64,000 nt of DNA, from positions 3,018,001 through 3,082,000 of the forward strand of contig NZ_CP042593.1 of assembly GCF_007995155.1 (NCBI RefSeq), given 5' to 3'. The position numbers and the translations under genes are program-made. Source of the stretch: Cytobacillus dafuensis (GTDB taxonomy: Bacteria; Bacillota; Bacilli; Bacillales; Cytobacillaceae). This document shows positions 26,801 to 34,800 of the stretch, piece by piece (the stretch's first letter is position 1; every line of letters starts with the position of its first letter). The notes under the pieces were generated by a model, which worked only from the letters and a program-made list of their open reading frames with translations, searched no databases and was not told the origin of the DNA.

Positions 26801-26973
26801 AGGTATAAAGCTATGTTTCCTGAATTCGCTTCCTTTAATTTAATCTGCTCTTCAGTATAGACACGTGTATCTCCACCCCAGCTATCACGGCTTAGGTTCC
26901 ACATTTTTGCAATTCCAACAGCTAAACCTTCATGATATTCTTCAATCAAAATTGTATTTGTCATTTGATTCAT
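23899..26973 (-). CDS. GNAT acetyltransferase fused to a large beta-rich, carbohydrate-enzyme-like region
   Basis: 1024 residues. Residues 1-155 are a GNAT domain (VRPDYHGKKIGKMLLMKAL, KAVPLYKKCGFFWEDRD). Residues about 160-440 look like successive immunoglobulin-like beta modules. Residues about 440-1024 recall the mutarotase-like beta-sandwich of carbohydrate-active enzymes (YWHIYNGLCQVNIRKMDYLM, GDIHQRSLTGNWYF, ENREWFDHSFPERIAKGWWNPWAGGM). No signal peptide, so it is cytoplasmic. GGGGAGG precedes the start and a 19-codon leader ORF lies just upstream. The GNAT part is firm; the rest is a fold impression without a recognised active site. Confidence 0.8.
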   Translation of the reverse strand: MNQMTNTILIEEYHEGLAVGIAKMWNLSRDSWGGDTRVYTEEQIKLKEANSGNIALYLALDGTEVVGYCGLSEYKEDTGSLYIPLLNVRPDYHGKKIGKMLLMKALNKTIELGWPRLDLYTWPGNVKAVPLYKKCGFFWEDRDDTTHLMNFIPAVFNTPLLKPLFSQLDWYNSSIREIEVKPDAEKENGFTFYEYAWENDQTKARVRFERTGRGISLIETDDYLLELRMMDHEVIEEEAQLYEFKFVNKTDKPVSLKVKGNQHERAIFSLNEELVVDGEAVITNEVVFLQGDEPSAWKTHPYLSLHVEVNGMECELRLGVFPKQPAKITAKTNGKISFLNNKEIIELEIENSLKVDAEFELNFPESEYVQLINSIHYISLKKNERKLIKLPFIVIKFGFYQPTLTCKAKKADGAELSFTNQFVGIALKGFGEKFGGESKEYWHIYNGLCQVNIRKMDYLMTAGKDQLTDQPLAFFVPKLGKPYSTEFSKQKADNIEWYCEKESITFKLEFTSKDFKGISIRLYTSLYGDGIVKKWAVIKNNGIESFRQLYLNQALYHEKSHAYFPIDHHVVEFSNTKYLEFGDIHQRSLTGNWYFSEDHNGPIGFCWPKACTANIDSWQFYLEYELGLLNPGDEVEIEPCILSIGAFRNWQEWEAFVNSQTDQQCSSLISELDLTFEGKSPVFSSDNQAAFQLKSFRTNYLQGSLELFLNDKRNLSAVISENEEITTYTNSISLKDASAISLLKGVLNSGSQNKEMQKMLLITNGAVKAYTEETDQITSYVLENGVIKIKAAPSFYPGLYSLKLENREWFDHSFPERIAKGWWNPWAGGMKTIPSKLNSFSLMKGESIAEFIDLEDNRGNVWKSLAIHTKIINHDIWKGLQYTQYFAILPGVPVMAYFVQVKDSGGKSLIGETWNTDIFIKGDSLNDLSVTTSENTDAKKYFVGKEEQLLFMKKGSYISSENRQEKMYLVEGTDSQHLECYMNKEVFQVNNIQKSTEKTKPGFIIFDERIISESILRDLSQIEF

Positions 26974-26989
26974 TATTTTTCCTCCCCAA

Positions 26990-27049
26990 CTAGGTTACGT
27001 CCTGTCTATTCCTTTCGTATCCTTCAACTTTCGTCATTTTTGTCATCAT
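26990..27049 (-). CDS. 19-codon leader ORF upstream of the GNAT fusion
   Basis: ORF beginning MMTKMTKVEGYERN and ending in TAG 16 nt before the GNAT-fusion ATG. AAGGAGGAG lies 6 nt before its first ATG, stronger than most sites in this window. Its stop falls next to the GGGGAGG of the main gene, the layout of a translational leader or coupling peptide. The peptide is polar with no obvious attenuation codon run. Confidence 0.5.
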   Translation of the reverse strand: MMTKMTKVEGYERNRQDVT

Positions 27050-27382
27050 TTGTATCTCCTCCTTATATTATTTTTGAATGGTTTCCACATTCTTCTATAT
27101 CGTATTAGCTGAAAAGAACAATGTAAAGATAATTCTGAATCTATATTCTATTTTTATTTTTTAGCTATGTTAATCTTCCCTGTTGATTTAAGTATCTGAA
27201 CCGAATAAAAAAAGCATTAACCACTTTTTTTATTAAAGGAATGGAAAGTCAAATTAAAAAAAACCGGAATTGGTAAATGGAAAAAACCATCAACCAATTA
27301 CCGGCTTTATTCATTTTAGAGTACTAATTTCACCAAAAGGGTATTTGAAAGATGATTTTATTGTCTTCATTCAATCTATGAT
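27050..27382. other. Intergenic region: promoter, repeat-end remnant and terminator
   Basis: Minus-strand promoter TTGTTC (27121-27116), 16-bp spacer, TATAGA (27099-27094) for the leader ORF and GNAT fusion. At about 27168-27189 the sequence GTTAATCTTCCCTGTTGATTT matches the left end of the GC-rich repeat, without core or right end. The terminator of the subtilisin-like gene occupies 27255-27308. Nothing else seen. Confidence 0.5.
27255..27308 (-). terminator. Terminator after the bacillopeptidase F-like gene
   Basis: Minus strand CCGGTAATTGGT-TGATGG / CCAT-TTACCAATT-CCGG followed by eight T. A long strong stem, 75 bp after the protease stop. Confidence 0.9.
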
Positions 27383-30300
27383 TTACCTAGGTTTTACGTT
27401 GACATACAGTTTACCAGCAGCTGTTTTACGAGATTCATTTCCGTAATCGTCTCTCATAACCACTTCGATTACAGCACCGTTAATCTTGTCTTTTGGAGCC
27501 GTCCAGGTACCAACATAGTGACCTTTTCCTTGCTCTTTTAATGGTATTTCAAAAGAGGTGGCGGCTATTTTTTCGGTTCCATTGGCAGAAGGCACGCTGA
27601 ACGAGAAGAAACCACTCATTCCTGGCTCACTGTCTAGTTCGACGGTTAACTTACCACCCGTTTTTATCACCACATTTTGACTTGGTTTTAAGTTTTCGAT
27701 CGCAGGTGGATTAAACTTGGCGTAAACAGTGACTTCCTTGCTAGTTTCGTTTCCTGCACGGTCTTTTGCGGCAACTGTAAATTTATTTTCTCCATTATTG
27801 AGCAGGACATCTAAGGAGTAGGAGCCATCTTCTGTGACAGTTGCTTTTTGACCATTAATTGTGACTTCGGATAGATGCAGGTCGGTCGCTTTTCCTTCGA
27901 TTGTAACTGCTTGTTGATTCGTCTTAAAACCATCAGCAGGTTTGGTGTTGGTTAGTTTTGGTTTTTCTTGGTCAAGAGTGATCTTCACTGGATCGGACGG
28001 TTTCGTACTACCTCGATCAGTTGAAGAGGTAGCTGTCAGTACGTTTTCACCATTTTGTAGGTTAACATCTACAGAGAAAGTGCCATCTTCTCTAGCTGTT
28101 GTGGTAGCCTCTTCTTTCCCTTTATTGAAAAGATGAACTTGGGTAGCAGGTGAAGCTTGCCCTTCTACTGTGATAGTAGATTGATTGGTGATGGCTGCAT
28201 CTTTAGGTGTTGTAATCACTGGAGCCGTTGCTTCATATTTTACCTGTGCCCGAATCATAATGTTCTCGTAAGGGGCTGGTCCAAACTCTCCATTATACAG
28301 TATCCAACTGTGTCTCGCAGGTGTAGTACTTGTATCAGATGAAAGTGCTGGTGTATTCGGCCGGACGTTTTTTTGGATATAGACCATATAGAATCTGTCT
28401 TTTACCACGATTCCTTTGTCTGACAGATCGACAACCGTCCATTCCCCATTTTGCACAGCAGTTGCATCAAATGGACCCGCCACTATTTTACCAGGAGAAC
28501 CATTCACTCCAGGTCCACTATTATCATAAATGGCAACCTGAAATTCTGTTCCACCTGGTTTTATACCTGAGGTAGATGAATCCTGGAAACGGAAGAGACC
28601 AGCAGTGACTAAGGCGCTAGTTTTGCCTTCAGGTAGAAACATTTTTACAGCATAACCACTATTAACGGCATCCCATGTGCGATGGGCTTCTGCTGTCCCA
28701 TCATCATAGCCTATCTCACTAGGATAGCCGACAAATGGTTGTAACGAGACATTTTGTTCGATATTTCCGTTTGCAGGGACAATAATCCTGATATCTTGGT
28801 TCAGATAGAAAGGCGCGGACACATGCAAGGTATAGTCCCCTTCATAGGTAGTGATAGAGAAGCGTCCATTTTCATCTGTTTGTACAGGTTGAACAATCGC
28901 GTCTTCGATCAGAGAGAGTGTTGCGTTAGCTATCGGCTGACCTGTTTGCTTGTTCGTGATCGTTCCGTTAATCGTTCCTTGCGGAAGCGGTTTTAAGGTA
29001 AAATTGGCTTCTGCTTCCCCATTGGGAGCAATCTTCACTCGTTGATCTGAAGAGGAGTATCCATATGACTCCGCACGTAAGGTGAACTCACCAGCAGGAT
29101 GAGTCGACATAACATAGCTGCCATCCGCTGGGTTGGTGGCTACAGAACGTCCTGATTCAAGCACGCTCACTGTAGCTCCAAGTGGCAGGGACATAGGTTT
29201 GTCTGCTGTTGGCGTTACTGTTACCGTGGCGGTTGGTGCCATCACGTCTTGGATTTCTGTTGGTTTGATTGCTTCCGAGTTTTCCAATTGCACATCTTCT
29301 AGATCTATATTTGCTGTGGTAAGTGCTGTATTACTTAATGCGACATCATCGATATACCACCCTGTTGTCATGAATTTATCGTCTGTGGTGACGTTAAAGG
29401 TGATATAAATTAGTTTACCAGCATATGCGGATAGATCGATTTGGTGTTGGGTCCATGTCGAAGAGTTACCAGTAAAGCTAGACAGCTGTTGCCAGTTTTG
29501 TTTGTCTGTCGACACAAACACATTACCAAAGTCTTTGCTTCCATTGTCTTCAAGTTGATACCAGTCTTTAAACTGAAGATAGCTGTTACCTTCAGGCAAG
29601 ATGATTGGAGGCATCATCAAGTTCATATTGGCATTGAAATCAACAATACCATTTAACTTGGTTCCGTACACTTTTTCACCAGAAGCGGCCTTTAGTGGCC
29701 CAGCGGTAGGTACTCCCCATTCCCAAGAATTTTGAGTACCATAAGAAATCCAACCATTCGGTGTAGATTCAAAATCTTGAAAATATCCGGTGCTGATTCC
29801 AGTTTTGACAGGTACGTTGTAATTATCAGATGTAACCACGTGTGCACCAAAATCTGTGATGCTCCAACGATAGGTGAGGGTTGAGTTCTGTACTGCTTCA
29901 GCCGGAATTACAGCTTGGTATGTTCCGCCTTTATAGTTACCTGTAGTACGAGTTGCCATTACTGTTTGCCAATCGGCAGTTTCGCTTGCTCGGTATTGTA
30001 GCTCTACACTTTTTACGCTGACATTGTCTTGTGCTTGAACAGTTAGAGGTAATACCATATTCGTATAGGTTTCTTTTGGAGCGGTATGCTCATAAGTTGG
30101 ATTTTCAGTATCTTGACCTTCATGATCCACTTGACCTTGAACTCCGCCTACTCCGGTTAAAATGGAGGAGACAGCGTTATAGGCGTTAACTAGACCATGA
30201 CCATAACCATTGTTTGGCGAAGTTGGATATCTAGAGTCAGTTAATGGAATTGCCGTTTCAATTAATATTTGTTCAATAGCATCAACGGAAAGAGATTTAT

Positions 30301-31696
30301 TCGCCTGCTTCATCAAAGCAACGACTCCAGCAAGGGCTGGTGAAGCCATCGAAGTTCCGCTCATTAATCCATAGTTGCTGCCTGGTATAGAAGAGCGAAT
30401 GCCCGCACCTGGAGCAGAGATATCTGGCTTCATTACTCCATATGCCGAAGGACCACGTGAAGAGAAACCAGCAATCTGATTATTAGTATCTGTTGCGCCA
30501 GTAGCAAACGATTCCGGATAATTGCCTGGCAAGCCGACGGTTCCATCAGCAGGACCGGAATTTCCAGCAGAGAATGCAGGGAAAATTTCAGCTGCACGCC
30601 AGTTTTTCACCATTTGTCGGTAAAAATCATCGATAAAAGGGCCGGAACCCCAAGAGTTGTTCACTACGTCTGGTGCTTTTTCTGGATGCGGATTGCCCTG
30701 GGCATCCTTTGGAGCTAGAACCCATTCTCCAGCTGCCAGTAGATCATCAGTGGTTGCACCTGCCGTTGTAAAGGCTTTTACAGCAATCCATTTTGCACCT
30801 GGAGCGACACCGATTTGGTTCGTGCCATTTGGCTCAGAACCAACCATCGTACCTACGGTGTGAGTTCCGTGACCATGATCATCATAAGGTGCAGCTTTCC
30901 CATTAATAGCGTCAAACCAGTTGTAAGTGTTATCAGGTTGATCTGGATTGGCTGGGTCGTAACCCCGATACTTTGTTTTTAAAGCTGGGTGATTCCACTG
31001 GACTCCTGAATCAATACTAGCAACTACAATTCCTGTACCATCAATGCCCATATTCCAAACTGGTGGTGCCTCGATTTTTGCCATATTCCATTCGGTTGAA
31101 TCGAGAGAATTAACTATTGATTGAGTGGATTTGTTACTGCTTTCAAATGGGATTAACTGTACCTTTTCGTTAGGTAGAATTTCTTCGACTTCAGGGAAGG
31201 TAGCAAGTTTTTCCATCACTTGTTTTGTTCCTGTTACCGCCATGCCGTTTACGATATAGAAAGATTCAAACTCTTTAACATTTCCTTTCTCTTTTTCTTG
31301 TTCTAGATAAGTTTTGACCGAGTATTGAGTTTCATTGGCTTTCGCTCGGAGAGTGGAGACGATAGCTGAGCGTTTCATCAATTCGGTTTTGGCTGCTGTT
31401 TGTTTTTGAGCTTTAGCTTTTTTAGCTGTTTCGATTGCAACTTGCTCTGTATCCACTTGATCTTTAAATTCTAATAAAAATGTAACGGTTTCATTCTTAT
31501 TAAACTGATCGTTCAGTTTTTTGGCTATCTTTGTTTCCACATTCTTAGATTCTCCATCAGAACTTTCCTGAAGAGAAATACTTTCTTTGGAGTTGGGTTC
31601 AGCAAAAGCGAAATTTGGTGAAAAAGTAGAGATCAACAATAATGCACATAAAATAAAACTAAATGTGACGTGGCCTTGTTTATTCCTTTTTATCAA
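27383..31696 (-). CDS. Bacillopeptidase F-type secreted S8 serine protease, catalytically intact
   Basis: 1437 residues, matching bacillopeptidase F in length. TTG start with AAGGAGG 7 nt upstream. Signal peptide 1-32; I9-type propeptide inhibitor about 67-182 (VTFLLEFKDQ, SFYIVNGMAVTGTK). S8 domain about 205-515 with complete triad: D229 (ASIDSGV), H276 (HGHGTHTVGT), S449 (SGTSMASP), oxyanion N379 (SAGNSGP). Then a jelly-roll region (about 640-785), carboxypeptidase-regulatory-like repeats (about 815-990) and Ig-like repeats (about 1165-1345) for surface or substrate contact. No LPXTG or membrane anchor. Lies directly after its dead paralogue. Confidence 0.93.
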   Translation of the reverse strand: MIKRNKQGHVTFSFILCALLLISTFSPNFAFAEPNSKESISLQESSDGESKNVETKIAKKLNDQFNKNETVTFLLEFKDQVDTEQVAIETAKKAKAQKQTAAKTELMKRSAIVSTLRAKANETQYSVKTYLEQEKEKGNVKEFESFYIVNGMAVTGTKQVMEKLATFPEVEEILPNEKVQLIPFESSNKSTQSIVNSLDSTEWNMAKIEAPPVWNMGIDGTGIVVASIDSGVQWNHPALKTKYRGYDPANPDQPDNTYNWFDAINGKAAPYDDHGHGTHTVGTMVGSEPNGTNQIGVAPGAKWIAVKAFTTAGATTDDLLAAGEWVLAPKDAQGNPHPEKAPDVVNNSWGSGPFIDDFYRQMVKNWRAAEIFPAFSAGNSGPADGTVGLPGNYPESFATGATDTNNQIAGFSSRGPSAYGVMKPDISAPGAGIRSSIPGSNYGLMSGTSMASPALAGVVALMKQANKSLSVDAIEQILIETAIPLTDSRYPTSPNNGYGHGLVNAYNAVSSILTGVGGVQGQVDHEGQDTENPTYEHTAPKETYTNMVLPLTVQAQDNVSVKSVELQYRASETADWQTVMATRTTGNYKGGTYQAVIPAEAVQNSTLTYRWSITDFGAHVVTSDNYNVPVKTGISTGYFQDFESTPNGWISYGTQNSWEWGVPTAGPLKAASGEKVYGTKLNGIVDFNANMNLMMPPIILPEGNSYLQFKDWYQLEDNGSKDFGNVFVSTDKQNWQQLSSFTGNSSTWTQHQIDLSAYAGKLIYITFNVTTDDKFMTTGWYIDDVALSNTALTTANIDLEDVQLENSEAIKPTEIQDVMAPTATVTVTPTADKPMSLPLGATVSVLESGRSVATNPADGSYVMSTHPAGEFTLRAESYGYSSSDQRVKIAPNGEAEANFTLKPLPQGTINGTITNKQTGQPIANATLSLIEDAIVQPVQTDENGRFSITTYEGDYTLHVSAPFYLNQDIRIIVPANGNIEQNVSLQPFVGYPSEIGYDDGTAEAHRTWDAVNSGYAVKMFLPEGKTSALVTAGLFRFQDSSTSGIKPGGTEFQVAIYDNSGPGVNGSPGKIVAGPFDATAVQNGEWTVVDLSDKGIVVKDRFYMVYIQKNVRPNTPALSSDTSTTPARHSWILYNGEFGPAPYENIMIRAQVKYEATAPVITTPKDAAITNQSTITVEGQASPATQVHLFNKGKEEATTTAREDGTFSVDVNLQNGENVLTATSSTDRGSTKPSDPVKITLDQEKPKLTNTKPADGFKTNQQAVTIEGKATDLHLSEVTINGQKATVTEDGSYSLDVLLNNGENKFTVAAKDRAGNETSKEVTVYAKFNPPAIENLKPSQNVVIKTGGKLTVELDSEPGMSGFFSFSVPSANGTEKIAATSFEIPLKEQGKGHYVGTWTAPKDKINGAVIEVVMRDDYGNESRKTAAGKLYVNVKPR

Positions 31697-31756
31697 TTTG
31701 AATCCTCCTTAAATCTGCTTGCATTAAGACTTGCGTAAGGGAGCAGTATTTTTAAT

Positions 31757-31796
31757 TGTTGTAGATGGCCACCAACTGTTGTAGATGGCCACCAAC
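31757..31796. repeat. Perfect 20-bp tandem duplication between the two subtilisin-like genes
   Basis: Two adjacent copies of TGTTGTAGATGGCCACCAAC, within the leader of the intact protease gene, about 60 bp before its start. Each copy holds the palindrome TGGCCA. Could be an operator pair or a replication slip. Confidence 0.9.
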
Positions 31797-31846
31797 TTTC
31801 TTTATTTTTATAAATCTTTTATAAATTGAATCTATCAATCTATGAT

Positions 31847-34800
31847 TTACCTAGGTTTTACGTTGACATACACTTTACCAGCAGCTGTTTGACGAGATTC
31901 ATTTCCGTAATCGTCTCTCATAACCACTTCGATTACAGCACCGTTAATCTTGTCTTTTGGAGCCGTCCAGGTACCAACATAGTGACCTTTTCCTTGCTCT
32001 GTTAATGGTATTTCAACAGAAGTGGCGGTTGCTGTTGTTGTTTTTGTTGTTGTGGCTGCGGCTGCATAGGTTGAAGGTAAGCGAACAATGAAAGAGCCAC
32101 TAATTCCTGGCTCACTGTCTAGTTCGACAGTCAACTTATTACCCTTATTTATCACCACATCTTGAGCTGGTTTTAAATTTGTGATTGCAGGTGGAGTAAA
32201 CTTGGCGTAAATAGTGACTCTTTTGCTAGTTTCGTTTCCAGCACGGTCCTTTGCTGTGACCGTAAATTCATTTTTTCCATTTTTGAGTAGCAGGCGTAGG
32301 GAGTAAGAGCCATCTTCTGTGACATTCACTTTTTGACCATTTATAGTGACTTCGGATAGATGTAGGTCGGTCACTTTTCCTTCAATCGTAACTGCCTTCT
32401 GATTTGTTTTGAAACCATCAGCAGGTTTGGTGATGGTTAGTTCTGGTTTTTCCTGGTCAAGGGTGATCTTCACTGGCTCGGACGGATCCGTACTACCTTG
32501 ATTAGATGAAGAGATAGCTGTCAGCACGTTTTCACCTTTTTGAAGGGGCACATCTACAGAGAAAGTGCCATCCTCTCTAGCTGTTGTGGTAGCCTCTTCT
32601 TTCCCTTTATTGAAAAGATGAACTTGGGTAGCAGGTGAAGCTTGCCCTTCTACTGTGAAAGTAGATTGATTGGTGATGGCTGCATCTTTTGGTGTTGTAA
32701 TCACTGGAGTCATCGCTTCATATTGTACCTGTGCCCGAATCATAATGTTTCCCTGAGCTTGAGAGAACGGTATCCAAACTCCACTTAACATTTCCCAGCT
32801 CCGACCCGCGCTTTTACTGTTTGTATCAATAGCAAGTCCTGGACTATACGGGTAGAGGCCTTCTTGAATATAGACAAAATAGAAGTCGTCGTTTACGAAG
32901 ATGCTTTCATTTGACAAATCGACAGCCGACCATTGCCCATTCGTTAGTGCAGTCGAATCAAATGGACCCGCTATTAGTTTGCCAGGAGCACCTAAATTTC
33001 CACTATTATCATAGATGGCAAGCTTAAAGTCTGTTCCACCTGGAGACGGCCATCCTTTATCCCAGAAGCGGACGAGACCTGCAGTGACTAAGGCGCTTTT
33101 TTTGCCATCAGGTAGAGAAATTTTTACAGCCCAAGCATTTCCAGGAGCATTCCAAGATTTAGCATTTTCCGCTGTCCCATCATCATAGCCTATCTCACTT
33201 GAATAGCCTACAAATGGTGGTAACCCAACATTTTGTTCACTCTGCCCGTTTGCTGGGATGGAGATGGTGATATCTTGGGCGAAAAAGAAAGGCGCGGACA
33301 CATGTAATGTATAGGTTCCTTCATAGGCAGTGATAGTGAAATGTCCGTTTTCATCTGTTTGTACAGGTTGAATGACCGCGTCTTCGATCAGAGAGAGTGT
33401 TGCGTTAGCTAGCGGCTGACCTGTTTGCTTATTTGTGACCGTTCCATTAACCGTTCCTTTCGATGCCGGTTTTAAGGTAAAGTTGGCATCTAACGTACCC
33501 TCTTTAGGAATCTTCACTCGTTGATCGGAAGAGACATATCCATATGACTCTGCGCGTAAGGTGAACTCACCAGCAGGATGTCTCATGGTAAAGCCACCAT
33601 CAACTGGGTTGGTGATAGCAGAACGTCCTGATTCGAGCACGCTCACTGTAGCCTCAAGTGGCAGGGTCATGGGTTGGACTGCTGCCGGTGTGATCGCGGC
33701 GGTAGGTGCCATCACGTTTTGTGTTTTTATTGTTTTGATGGTATCCGAGTTTTCCAGTTGTCCTGCATCTTCTAGTTCTACATTGGCTGTAGTAAGTGCA
33801 GTATTGCTTAAGGCGACATCATCGATATACCAGCCTGCTCTTTGGCCCAAATTGTCTGTGGTGAGGTTAAAGGCGATATAGATTTCTTGACCAGCATATG
33901 CGGTTAGATCGATTTGGCGTTGAGTCCATTCAAGAGAGTTACCAGTGATGCTGGACAACTGTTGCCAGTTTTGTTTGTCTGTTGACACAAGCACATAACC
34001 ATTATCGTAACCGCTTTCAATTTGATACCAGTCTTTAAACTGCAGATAAGTATTTCCTTCAGGCACGATGATTCGAGGCATCATCAAGCTCATATTGGCT
34101 TTAGCGTCATATTGACCACTTAACTTGGTACCGTACACTTTTTCACCGGAAGCGGCCGTTGCTGGTCCATTGTCGTAGGCAGGTACTCCCCATTCCCAAG
34201 AGTTTTTCGTACCATAAGAAGTCCAGCCGTTCGGTATAGATTCAAAATCTTGATAATAACCAGTGCTAATACCCGCTTTGACTGGTACTTTGTAATCGTC
34301 AGAAGTAACCGGGTTTTGTCCATAGTCCGTGATGTGCCAACGATAGGTAAGGGTTGGAACCTGTATGGCATCAGCCGGAATCACGGCTTGGTACGTTCCG
34401 CTCTTATAGTTACCTGCGGTACGAGTTGCTGCTACTGTTTGCCATTCGGCAGTTTCGCTTGCACGGTATTCTAGCTCTACTCTTCTAACACTGACATTGT
34501 CTTGTACTTGAACAGTAAGAGGTAATGTCATATTTGCAAAGTTTTCAGTTGGAGCGGTATGCTCATAAGTTGGATTCTCAGTATCCTGACCTTCATAGCC
34601 CACTTGTCCTTGAACGAGGCCAAGTCCGCTGGTTATGGATGATACAGCCATATAGGCGTTTACTAGTCCATGACCATACCCATTGTTTGGTGAAGTTGGA
34701 TAGGTGGAATCAGTTAATGGTGTTGCTGAATCTTTTAAAATTTTTTCAATTTCATCAACAGTAAGAGATGGATTCGCCTGCTTCATCAAGGAAACGACTC

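Noticed and set aside
31757-31796. CRISPR-like repeat
   Set aside because: Only two directly adjacent units without spacers.
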